From Syntrophomonadaceae bacterium (GTDB taxonomy: Bacteria; Bacillota; Syntrophomonadia; Syntrophomonadales; Syntrophomonadaceae): a DNA stretch of 6,378 nt. The notes under the pieces were generated by a model that was given only the letters and a program-made list of their open reading frames with translations, made no database searches and was not told where the DNA came from. The first letter of the stretch is position 1. Every line of letters starts with the position of its first letter. The stretch covers positions 1 to 6,378 of the forward strand of contig JAQVWB010000120.1 of NCBI GenBank assembly GCA_028698695.1, in the 5' to 3' direction. Below, in pieces: positions 1 to 5,725 of the stretch. Position numbers and translations under genes: made by a program.

Positions 1-91
1 AAACTAAATAATATTCCCGGAGCAAATTAAGATTAATACCAAAGTTGGCTAGAGTAAAATAAGGAATGTTTTAAACTGGAAGGGAACCATT

Positions 92-514
92 ATGGAAGAA
101 CCAAAGGCTTATATAGATAATAAATTGATTGGACAAAGAATTCGTGAAAGCAGAGAACTATTTGGGTTATCCCGGGAAGAGTTTGCGGAAATGATTTCGC
201 TTTCTGCTTATTATGTAGGCCAGTTGGAACGGGGACAGCGCCAGATGAGTCTTGGAGTCCTGGCAAACATAGCCAACTGTCTTCACTTGTCTCTGGATTA
301 TCTCGTTTTTGGTAAAACGATGTCCCAAACTGACTCAACAATTAATGATAAAGAGTCATATGCAAATGAAAATGCCACCTCTTATGCAGATGAGGCGGAG
401 AGAAATACAACGACTGATATCCGCATATTAAACGATCTTCTCATCCGTTGCTCCTCAACAGAACTCGATTTGATCGAAAAACTTGTTAAAGTAATCCTTC
501 CCTATTTAAGATAA
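92..514 (+). CDS. XRE-family helix-turn-helix transcriptional regulator
   Basis: A 140-residue cytoplasmic protein with an N-terminal Cro/C1-type (HTH_3/XRE) DNA-binding domain at about residues 13-73. Visible hallmarks are IGQRIRESRE, then LSREEFAEMISLS with the recognition helix near SAYYVGQLERGQR, and the closing helix LANIANCLHLSLDYLVFG. Residues 76-107 are polar and probably a flexible linker. Residues 108-140 form a short predicted helical tail (ILNDLLIRCSSTELDLIEKL, ending ILPYLR), a tail I associate with small Clostridia regulators. No ligand-binding or peptidase domain is present. The ATG at 92 follows a good ribosome binding site, GGAAGGG at 78-84. The gene is convergent with the acyl-CoA ligase and is not in an operon with anything visible. 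The 91 bases upstream contain a TAAAAT at 55-60 that could be a -10 box, but no convincing -35. The regulon is unknown; nothing ties it to the neighbouring operon. The family call is secure, the function is not. Confidence 0.9.
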   Translation: MEEPKAYIDNKLIGQRIRESRELFGLSREEFAEMISLSAYYVGQLERGQRQMSLGVLANIANCLHLSLDYLVFGKTMSQTDSTINDKESYANENATSYADEAERNTTTDIRILNDLLIRCSSTELDLIEKLVKVILPYLR

Positions 515-550
515 GACAACCAGGATGTAATAGAGAAACCCTCAGACTGT

Positions 551-596
551 ATAAAAAGCCAGAGTGAAGTAAGACTAATTTCTTTACTTCACTCTG
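551..596 (-). terminator. Rho-independent terminator of the acyl-CoA ligase gene
   Basis: A perfect 13-bp inverted repeat: the arm at 560-572 (CAGAGTGAAGTAA) pairs with 584-596 around an 11-base loop. Read on the minus strand the stem is followed by GC and then TTTTT (complement of 553-557), the classical intrinsic terminator arrangement, and it starts about 24 bases after the ligase stop codon. On the plus strand the stem is not followed by a T-run, so it may block read-through from the convergent XRE gene only weakly. Confidence 0.85.
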
Positions 597-619
597 AAAC
601 TTGATAAGATACTATTTAA

Positions 620-2584
620 TTATTTGTATAACTCCTCAATTTCACCCGGATAATTGGCAAAAACTATACGGTTTTTGATTTTCAGAGTAGGAGTCAGTTC
701 GCCACGTTCTTCAGTAAACTTGCGTGGAATGATTTTGAACTTTTTAATGGCCTCAAAATCAGCCAACTGCTCATTGACTTTCTGAACTTCTGCATCAATA
801 AGTTCTAACAAGTAGGCATGTGATGCCAGGTCCTCCCCAACTTCTATACAGGTGTTTATCCCATTAACAGTTGCATATACCAGTTTGGATTCATCAAAGG
901 GTATCCCTTTTTCCTTAAAAATCCTGATTACCGCATCATACATGGGAACGAGCAAAGCAGTAATATATTTACGATTATCTCCGATAACTACTATCTGCTC
1001 GACCAGAGGACTCTTGGCAAATTTTAATTCCACATGAGCCGGGGAAACATTTTTGCCCGTATCCAAAACAATAATGGCTTTCTTACGATCTACTATTCTC
1101 AGGAAGTCCTTGTCAATTTCTCCAATATCGCCGGTACGGAACCATCCATCATCCGTAAAACTCAAGGCAGTTTCCTCGGGATTATTATAGTATTCTTTTA
1201 CAACGCTGTCGCCCCGTACCAGAATCTCATTATCTTCCGGATCCAGTTTGACCTCCATATTGGAGCCGGCCATCATGGGAGCCTCCCAGCCGATACGCAC
1301 ACAACGGGCCTGTACCATATTGCATCCCGAAGCAGTTTCCGTCAGACCCCATCCATCCAATAACGGGAAATTCATGCCCCAGTAGTTCTTTTGCAAATCA
1401 GCCGGCAGCAGGGCTCCGCCTGAATAAGCCTTGTTGACTCTGCCACCGAATACATACCTGAAAATAGAGAAAACTTCCTTATCCGCTTTTAAAAACTCAG
1501 CTTTTAAATTATCGTCCAGATAAAGAGTGGGATCCGTAGTAAGGTCAACTACCCCATTCTCATCCATTCTGGTTTCCAGAACCCGATGTCCGACATCAAT
1601 TGCCCATTCGTACTTGCTTTTACCCTCAGGTGTAGAGCAGATTTGAGCTGCTACTCCATTCCAGATCCGATCCCAGAGTCGGGCGACCAGCATAACGAAA
1701 GTAGGTTTGATTTCCTGCAGATCCTGTAAAATGGTGCGGGGACTCTGAGCGTAACCAATCATTCCTCCATAAGATATACAGGCACTATGGTTATCAATAC
1801 GATTCCAATTATGGCTTAAAGGCAGGATAGAAAACACGACATCGTTATAATCAAAAATCGTATTCCCATAATATGCAACCTGACTTACTGCCAATGTGGA
1901 ACTCAAAATATTCTTATGCGTCAGAGGGCAGCCCTTTTGATTACCGGTAGTACCGGAAGTGTACAAAATGGAGCACATATCATCCTGCGTTACTGATTGC
2001 CAGCGTCTCCGATATGCGTTGGGGTGACGGGCTCTGAATTGCCGGCCCAGATCCCATAATTCCTGCATATTCATAACCCTTTTTAAACTGCTGCGATAAC
2101 TGTCGTTCATCACAATGATAAACTTTACCCGGGGGATTTCATCCCACACGCGCAAAACTTTTTCCAAAAGCTCTTCATTCTCAACACAAATGCAACTTAC
2201 CTCAGAGTGATTGGTAGTAAAAATAATCGTCTCACTGGAATCATCAGGATAAATAGTATTTACCGCACAACCGGCCGCCCGGCCACCGTAATCCGCCCAG
2301 TCCCATATGGGGGTAGTATGGGACATAATGGAAATACAATCACCCTTTTCCAACCCCAGAGCTATAAAGCCCTGACCAAAATTCTCCACCCGCTCAGCAA
2401 ACTCATTGTAGGTCAGAGTAACCCAGGCATTACCGTCGGCAAACTTTTGCGCAGGACGATGACCACAATATTTCACAGTGTTATAAAACATATGAATGGT
2501 ACTGGGCACATCGCGCATAAAATTATCCAGCAGGCTGTTGCGGGGACCACTGTAAACATAACTGTCCGGTGCTTTTAAAACCAC
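620..2584 (-). CDS. AMP-forming long-chain acyl-CoA synthetase-like protein
   Basis: A 654-residue member of the ANL adenylating superfamily, of the large FAA1/FadD15-like type. By family it activates a carboxylic acid with ATP to an acyl-adenylate and then transfers it to CoA; the acyl substrate cannot be read from sequence. Visible motifs: phosphate-binding loop YTSGTTGNQKG at 208-218; the aromatic/adenine motif GWGLTET at 411-417; the ATP-ribose aspartate in WFRTGDIG at 481-488; hinge arginine R500 in IVDRKK; and a C-terminal catalytic lysine candidate K635 in GELTPTLK (628-635). Length is close to the usual 600-660 residues. No signal peptide or membrane segment is evident, so it is probably cytoplasmic or membrane-associated. 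The start is GTG at 2584, supported by GGGAGGAAA at 2599-2591 with 9 bases between GGAGG and GTG. The strand after the hinge reads VLDTGKNVSP where many relatives have TSGGKN-IAP. It has its own candidate promoter and terminator, so it is probably monocistronic and not part of the transporter operon. Confidence 0.93.
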   Translation of the reverse strand: MVLKAPDSYVYSGPRNSLLDNFMRDVPSTIHMFYNTVKYCGHRPAQKFADGNAWVTLTYNEFAERVENFGQGFIALGLEKGDCISIMSHTTPIWDWADYGGRAAGCAVNTIYPDDSSETIIFTTNHSEVSCICVENEELLEKVLRVWDEIPRVKFIIVMNDSYRSSLKRVMNMQELWDLGRQFRARHPNAYRRRWQSVTQDDMCSILYTSGTTGNQKGCPLTHKNILSSTLAVSQVAYYGNTIFDYNDVVFSILPLSHNWNRIDNHSACISYGGMIGYAQSPRTILQDLQEIKPTFVMLVARLWDRIWNGVAAQICSTPEGKSKYEWAIDVGHRVLETRMDENGVVDLTTDPTLYLDDNLKAEFLKADKEVFSIFRYVFGGRVNKAYSGGALLPADLQKNYWGMNFPLLDGWGLTETASGCNMVQARCVRIGWEAPMMAGSNMEVKLDPEDNEILVRGDSVVKEYYNNPEETALSFTDDGWFRTGDIGEIDKDFLRIVDRKKAIIVLDTGKNVSPAHVELKFAKSPLVEQIVVIGDNRKYITALLVPMYDAVIRIFKEKGIPFDESKLVYATVNGINTCIEVGEDLASHAYLLELIDAEVQKVNEQLADFEAIKKFKIIPRKFTEERGELTPTLKIKNRIVFANYPGEIEELYK

Positions 2585-2619
2585 TTCTATTTTCCTCCCA
2601 TCCTGTAAATTATTAATTG

Positions 2620-2648
2620 ATAATATATATTCAAAATCGACAAAGCAA
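2620..2648 (-). promoter_or_regulatory. Candidate sigma-70/sigma-A promoter of the acyl-CoA ligase
   Basis: On the minus strand, TTGCTT (2648-2643) and TATTAT (2625-2620) are separated by exactly 17 bases. They lie about 35-60 bases upstream of the GTG start, leaving a short leader that contains the GGGAGG ribosome binding site. The -35 matches TTGACA at four of six positions and the -10 matches TATAAT at five of six. The region is AT-rich, so other -10 choices are possible. The terminator just upstream makes a dedicated promoter necessary here. Confidence 0.45.
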
Positions 2649-2783
2649 ACTCCTGCCAGAAAAATAAGTCAATTCGGAAGAATGCCCCTATTCAATTAAT
2701 TAACGCATGCATGGGGACAGGCTTGTTGACAAGGTTTGCAGACTGGAACAATCCGAACCGGACAAGGTGATAGCATTGCATAT

Positions 2784-2829
2784 AAAAACGGGGGTTATCA
2801 ATGAACCTGAAAGTTCGCCGATAAACCCC
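2784..2829 (-). terminator. Rho-independent terminator of the transporter operon
   Basis: On the minus strand GGGGTTTATC (2829-2820) pairs with GATAACCCC (2799-2791) with a single bulged base. Above a 3x3 internal loop is a second 4-bp stem (2816-2813 with 2806-2803) closed by a six-base loop. The stem is followed by CG and TTTTT (complement of 2788-2784). It begins about 60 bases after the saoD stop codon. On the plus strand only a broken T-rich stretch follows, so the minus-strand direction is the convincing one. Confidence 0.8.
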
Positions 2830-2888
2830 AACCCTATTATTCTTTTTGTTCTCTTTAATCGACTTTTTGGACTTTCCCCCGGTTCTCT

Positions 2889-3221
2889 TTACAAGGTTAT
2901 GACTTGATCTATATTGGCTCCGCCCAAAACGGCATATAGATTAGGGAAGCATCCGATGCTGGCACCGCTGACCAGTTTATCATCAATACCTCTTTCAATA
3001 GCACACATATCACAGGCCATTAAAATAGTACCGAACTTATCATTAATTTCCTGCAGTCTGTCTCCGGTAATGCTGCCTTCAGTCAGCAGAAAGGTATTAT
3101 CAAAGAAAAACATCATACCGGCCACTTCAACACCGTGGCGCTCTTCCAGCATTTGGGGAATAATCATTTTGTCCAGAATTCTTTGTGCGTTATTGGTAGA
3201 AAAAATATAAGCCACTCTCAT
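2889..3221 (-). CDS. saoD: DsrE-related small cysteine protein, SaoD-like
   Basis: A 110-residue protein without signal peptide, the usual size for DsrE/DsrF/YchN-fold proteins, which are small cytoplasmic sulfur-handling or sulfur-relay proteins. The N-terminal strand MRVAYIFST, the central strand VAGMMFFFDNTFLL and the strand FGTILMACDMC fit the fold. Its three cysteines are all in likely functional places: C70 and C73 form a CDMC (CxxC) motif at the end of the central strand, and C91 sits in the GCFPNLYAVLG loop. The CDMCAIERGI segment is what I recognise as the SaoD family (NCBI name 'DsrE-related protein SaoD', from memory). The ATG at 3221 follows a near-perfect AGGAGAGG ribosome binding site, and the gene begins 26 bases after the ATPase stop. 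It is the last gene before the operon terminator. I infer a cytoplasmic thiol partner that accepts or processes what the transporter brings in; the actual reaction is unknown. A generic DsrE protein is the alternative. Confidence 0.78.
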   Translation of the reverse strand: MRVAYIFSTNNAQRILDKMIIPQMLEERHGVEVAGMMFFFDNTFLLTEGSITGDRLQEINDKFGTILMACDMCAIERGIDDKLVSGASIGCFPNLYAVLGGANIDQVITL

Positions 3222-3247
3222 TATTCAACCTCTCCTTTTAAAATATA

Positions 3248-4141
3248 TTACTTGGCAGCCCTGCCATGATTAACTCTGCTATACCTGTTGCTCATACGGT
3301 TAAATGCGTCAGTAAAACTGGCCTGACTATTATAATTGACATTTGTTTCAGCAAAACCCGATGGTAATTCAATATCAACAGCTTTTTCACTAAAAGCCTG
3401 CCGCACTAATTCCGTAATTTCGGAAACATAGCCCTTAAATTCCGGGCTCTGACGATCACGCGGACGGTCAAGGTTAATATATACATCCTTTACTATCTGG
3501 CCTTTATTTGCAGACATAACTATAACCCTGTCGCTCAGATAGACTGATTCACTTACATCATGGGTTACCATGACTACCGTAGTCTTTGCTCCCTCAACCA
3601 GAGCAGCCAGTTCTTCCTGTAAAAGCTCCCTCATTTGAAAGTCTATTGCACCAAGCGGCTCATCCAGGAGCAATATTTCCGGGCGACTGGCCAAAGCTCT
3701 GACTACCGCTACCCTTTGCTGCATTCCGCCTGAAAGCTGAACTGGATATTTGTTTTCACTGCCAAATAAGTGTGATATCTCCAGCAATTCATGCAAACGC
3801 TCTTTTTGTTCCCGTTGGCTGAGCTTTTTGACTTGCAGCGAATAAAGGATGTTCTCCTTCACTGTCATCCACGGGAAAAGCGCATAGTTTTGGAAAACGA
3901 AACCTCTGTCCGGACCAGGTTTTTCCACCTTATTACCAGCCAAAATTATCTGGCCTGAATCAGGAGTTAAAAAACCGCCCATTACAGTTAGAAGGGTGGT
4001 TTTACCGCACCCTGAAGGTCCTAAAAGCGATACATACTGTCCCTGTTCCACAGAGAACGACATATTTTCCAGGACAATATGAGGTGTTTTTTTTCTCCGG
4101 GTAAATGTTTTGGTAATACCCTTAACTTCCAACAATGCCAT
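3248..4141 (-). CDS. saoA: ABC transporter ATP-binding protein, SaoA-like (SsuB/TauB class)
   Basis: A 297-residue cytoplasmic ATPase subunit that powers the adjacent permease. All nucleotide-binding motifs are intact: Walker A GPSGCGKT (41-48), Q-loop glutamine Q84 in FVFQN, signature LSGGMQQR (136-143), Walker B ILLLDEP (156-162), D-loop LGAID (163-167) and switch histidine H194 in VTHD. Overall similarity is to the nitrate/sulfonate/taurine importer ATPases (NrtD/SsuB/TauB). The protein is longer than typical SsuB/TauB, with a polar C-terminal tail (about 255-297, ending NHGRAAK) of unknown role. The ATG at 4141 lies inside the end of the permease gene (20-base overlap) and has GGAG 8 bases upstream, so translation is probably coupled. 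The SaoA name rests on its place between SaoP-, SaoB- and SaoD-like genes more than on the ATPase sequence itself; the ABC ATPase call is certain. Confidence 0.9.
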   Translation of the reverse strand: MALLEVKGITKTFTRRKKTPHIVLENMSFSVEQGQYVSLLGPSGCGKTTLLTVMGGFLTPDSGQIILAGNKVEKPGPDRGFVFQNYALFPWMTVKENILYSLQVKKLSQREQKERLHELLEISHLFGSENKYPVQLSGGMQQRVAVVRALASRPEILLLDEPLGAIDFQMRELLQEELAALVEGAKTTVVMVTHDVSESVYLSDRVIVMSANKGQIVKDVYINLDRPRDRQSPEFKGYVSEITELVRQAFSEKAVDIELPSGFAETNVNYNSQASFTDAFNRMSNRYSRVNHGRAAK

Positions 4142-4955
4142 CTTTATATCTCCATGAAGTTAATTTTTTTTCAACAATCAGGAAACCCTTATCAATGATA
4201 AAGCCCACCAACCCCGACATAATCATCAATGCATAAAGCTCCGCAGTTTCCAGGCGCACTTGAGCCTCTACCATTAAAAAGCCGAAACCGGCGCTGGTGG
4301 CAATAAATTCGGCACAAATTACTGACATCCAACCAAATCCCATTGCCAGACGACAACCGGTCAGAATACTTGGCAGGGATCCCGGCACCACAATATCACG
4401 AATAATATCAGGTAAAGTGGCTCCCATGCTGCGAGCGGCGTTATAATAGTTGGGATCAATCCCATGTACTCCGGCAATTGTGTTTATAACCAGAGGAAAG
4501 ACCGCACTTACAGCTATCAGAAACACAGTAGGGCCATCCCCCAGCCCGAACCAAATGATGGATAACGGTACCCAAGCCATAATAGGTACCTGACGAACAG
4601 AATTTATTATCGGAGAAAAAGCCTGCATCGCCGTTTGTGAATAACCCATTAACAACCCAAGCGGAATACCGATTATAAATGCATATAAAAACCCGGTAAA
4701 CACTCTTCTTAACGTTAAAGCCAAATTAGACATTATGCGATAGTCAAACCAGGCTGTAAAGAACCTCCATGCTGTTTCCTGGAAATAGGGCAACAATAAA
4801 GTATTCTGGATACGGTTAGCCGCAAAATACCATGCAATTATCAGGATAGTCACAACAATAATGGTGTAAAAAGTTCCCCGATATTTCTCAAAAACATCAC
4901 CTGGAGCTAACTTCGCAGTTCTATCCGTTGATATTGCACTCCCATTTCTCTCCAT
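4122..4955 (-). CDS. saoP: ABC transporter permease, SaoP-like (TauC/SsuC class)
   Basis: A 277-residue inner-membrane permease of the BPD_transp_1 (TauC/SsuC) family. About six membrane segments can be placed: roughly 30-45, 84-104, 122-137, 143-161, 199-219 and 240-262. The cytoplasmic EAA loop that docks on the ATPase is at about 172-195 (NAARSMGATLPDIIRDIVVP), with the conserved alanine and glycine in place. The pre-loop IAGVHGIDPNYYNAA is typical of nitrate/sulfonate/taurine importers. C201 and C214 both fall in the fifth membrane segment. The start at 4955 overlaps saoB by 49 bases but is backed by GAGGT six bases upstream; no later start keeps membrane segment 1. The other end overlaps saoA by 20 bases. 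By family it is an importer subunit working with substrate-binding proteins outside the membrane, here one or both of the upstream genes. The SaoP name is from context and recalled family membership. Confidence 0.9.
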   Translation of the reverse strand: MERNGSAISTDRTAKLAPGDVFEKYRGTFYTIIVVTILIIAWYFAANRIQNTLLLPYFQETAWRFFTAWFDYRIMSNLALTLRRVFTGFLYAFIIGIPLGLLMGYSQTAMQAFSPIINSVRQVPIMAWVPLSIIWFGLGDGPTVFLIAVSAVFPLVINTIAGVHGIDPNYYNAARSMGATLPDIIRDIVVPGSLPSILTGCRLAMGFGWMSVICAEFIATSAGFGFLMVEAQVRLETAELYALMIMSGLVGFIIDKGFLIVEKKLTSWRYKDGIVGS

Positions 4956-5701
4956 ATTTTTACCTCATTACACCCTTCCTTTATTGCTGGATTTTTTGCT
5001 AATTCCATCATCAGTACTTCTGTCCCGTTCATTTCTTCCACCGCCTGATTATAGGCTTTAATAAAACCTGCTAATTCCGGACTATTCAGTAAATCATTAT
5101 GTACAACCAGTACTGAAGTAGGGTATTTCGAAGGCAACGGCGTACGATAACCGCTTATTTTTAAAGCTCCGAGAATATCCAAAACTATCCCATCTACAGC
5201 CCGCCGTTCCAGTGCATATGGTAAACCTGCCGGAAGCATGGGTTGCATTTCTATACTGCTGCCCAAATTAGACCATACCAGTCTTTTTTGAAATTCCCTC
5301 GCATTCATATAACCTACAGTTTGTGGGAATATATCCTCATTGGATACTAAAACTATTCCGTTTATCACCATCGTACCCAGAACCTGATAAGGCTGACCAC
5401 TGCTTATCAACTTGTCAGCACTATCCGGGCACAGCACCGCCATATCAAAGTTACCCGCAGACAAAGCCAGTTCCGTTTGACTGCTGCAACAATCCTGTAA
5501 TTGTTGATAGCTCATATTGACCACGTCCAAAGTGCTGCTGTCCTCGCCTGCCAAATATTTTATAAGCAGACCGGCAGCATCATCATTACAGGCTATACGT
5601 AATCCATTCATCTCAATCCGGGAACCATGCAATATGGTTAGCCCCAGATAAATGACAATAAGAATTATGGATCCATATAGAAGGTTTCGTTTATAAATCA
5701 T
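4907..5701 (-). CDS. saoB: Membrane-anchored ABC substrate-binding protein with Cys-Cys pair, SaoB-like (all-Cys form)
   Basis: A 264-residue extracytoplasmic binding protein. Residues 8-24 (LYGSIILIVIYLGLTIL) form one hydrophobic segment after a short basic start, acting as signal anchor; there is no clear lipobox. The body begins at MNGLRIACNDDAAG, a typical first strand of NMT1/SsuA-like proteins, but the protein is shorter than the usual 320 residues. The vicinal cysteines C71-C72 sit in QDCCSSQTELALSAGNFDMA, followed by C91 in VLCPDSA; C38 and C244 complete the set. This Cys-Cys segment is what I recognise as SaoB, the family NCBI calls 'ABC transporter substrate-binding (seleno)protein SaoB', where one of the pair can be selenocysteine. 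Here the codons are TGT TGC, so it is a cysteine form. The ATG at 5701 is the first start after an in-frame TAA, has only a weak ribosome binding site, and lies 24 bases after the preceding gene, suggesting coupled translation. It presumably captures ligand for SaoP/SaoA; a thiol-binding ligand is inference. Confidence 0.75.
   Translation of the reverse strand: MIYKRNLLYGSIILIVIYLGLTILHGSRIEMNGLRIACNDDAAGLLIKYLAGEDSSTLDVVNMSYQQLQDCCSSQTELALSAGNFDMAVLCPDSADKLISSGQPYQVLGTMVINGIVLVSNEDIFPQTVGYMNAREFQKRLVWSNLGSSIEMQPMLPAGLPYALERRAVDGIVLDILGALKISGYRTPLPSKYPTSVLVVHNDLLNSPELAGFIKAYNQAVEEMNGTEVLMMELAKNPAIKEGCNEVKIWREMGVQYQRIELRS
4962..4966 (-). promoter_or_regulatory. Ribosome binding site that fixes the permease start inside saoB
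   Basis: The minus strand reads TGAGGTAAAAATATG, placing GAGGT six bases before the ATG at 4955. It lies within the saoB coding sequence and supports the unusually long 49-base overlap as real rather than a misassigned start. Confidence 0.6.
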
Positions 5702-5725
5702 TTCTTAGGCTTTCTGCGCAACCGC

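Larger units (their letters stand above)
2585..2888. other. 304-base gene-free gap between two minus-strand genes
   Basis: From right to left it holds the 3' UTR and terminator of the transporter operon (2784-2829), an unexplained stretch at about 2650-2783, then a candidate promoter and the ribosome binding site of the acyl-CoA ligase. The unexplained part includes the short inverted repeat CTTGT-TG-ACAAG (2722-2733) and the palindromes TTAATTAA (2696-2703) and GCATGC (2705-2710). These could be operator sequence but are short enough to be chance. A 66-codon plus-strand open frame (2707-2907) runs across the terminator and into saoD and has no convincing ribosome binding site, so I do not call it a gene. 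Confidence 0.6.

Noticed and set aside
90..341. 83-codon minus-strand frame opposite the XRE gene
   Set aside because: It is the antisense shadow of a clearly recognisable HTH protein, and its translation looks like no protein family.
2207..2578. 123-codon plus-strand frame opposite the acyl-CoA ligase, with similar frames at 852-1037 and 1034-1363
   Set aside because: They lie antisense to conserved ligase sequence and have no supporting start signals or domains.
2650..2670. Sigma-54-like promoter (TGGCA and TTGCT on the minus strand) upstream of the acyl-CoA ligase
   Set aside because: Only 9 bases separate the GG and GC elements; sigma-54 promoters need 10, and a one-base deletion is known to abolish activity. 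The overlapping sigma-70-type promoter with a 17-base spacer is more plausible.
2724..2752. Plus-strand TTGACA at about 2727 as a promoter -35
   Set aside because: No acceptable -10 box lies 16-18 bases downstream and there is no plus-strand gene to drive.
2707..2907. 66-codon plus-strand open frame in the intergenic gap
   Set aside because: It spans the operon terminator and enters saoD antisense, has no clear ribosome binding site and shows no recognisable domain.
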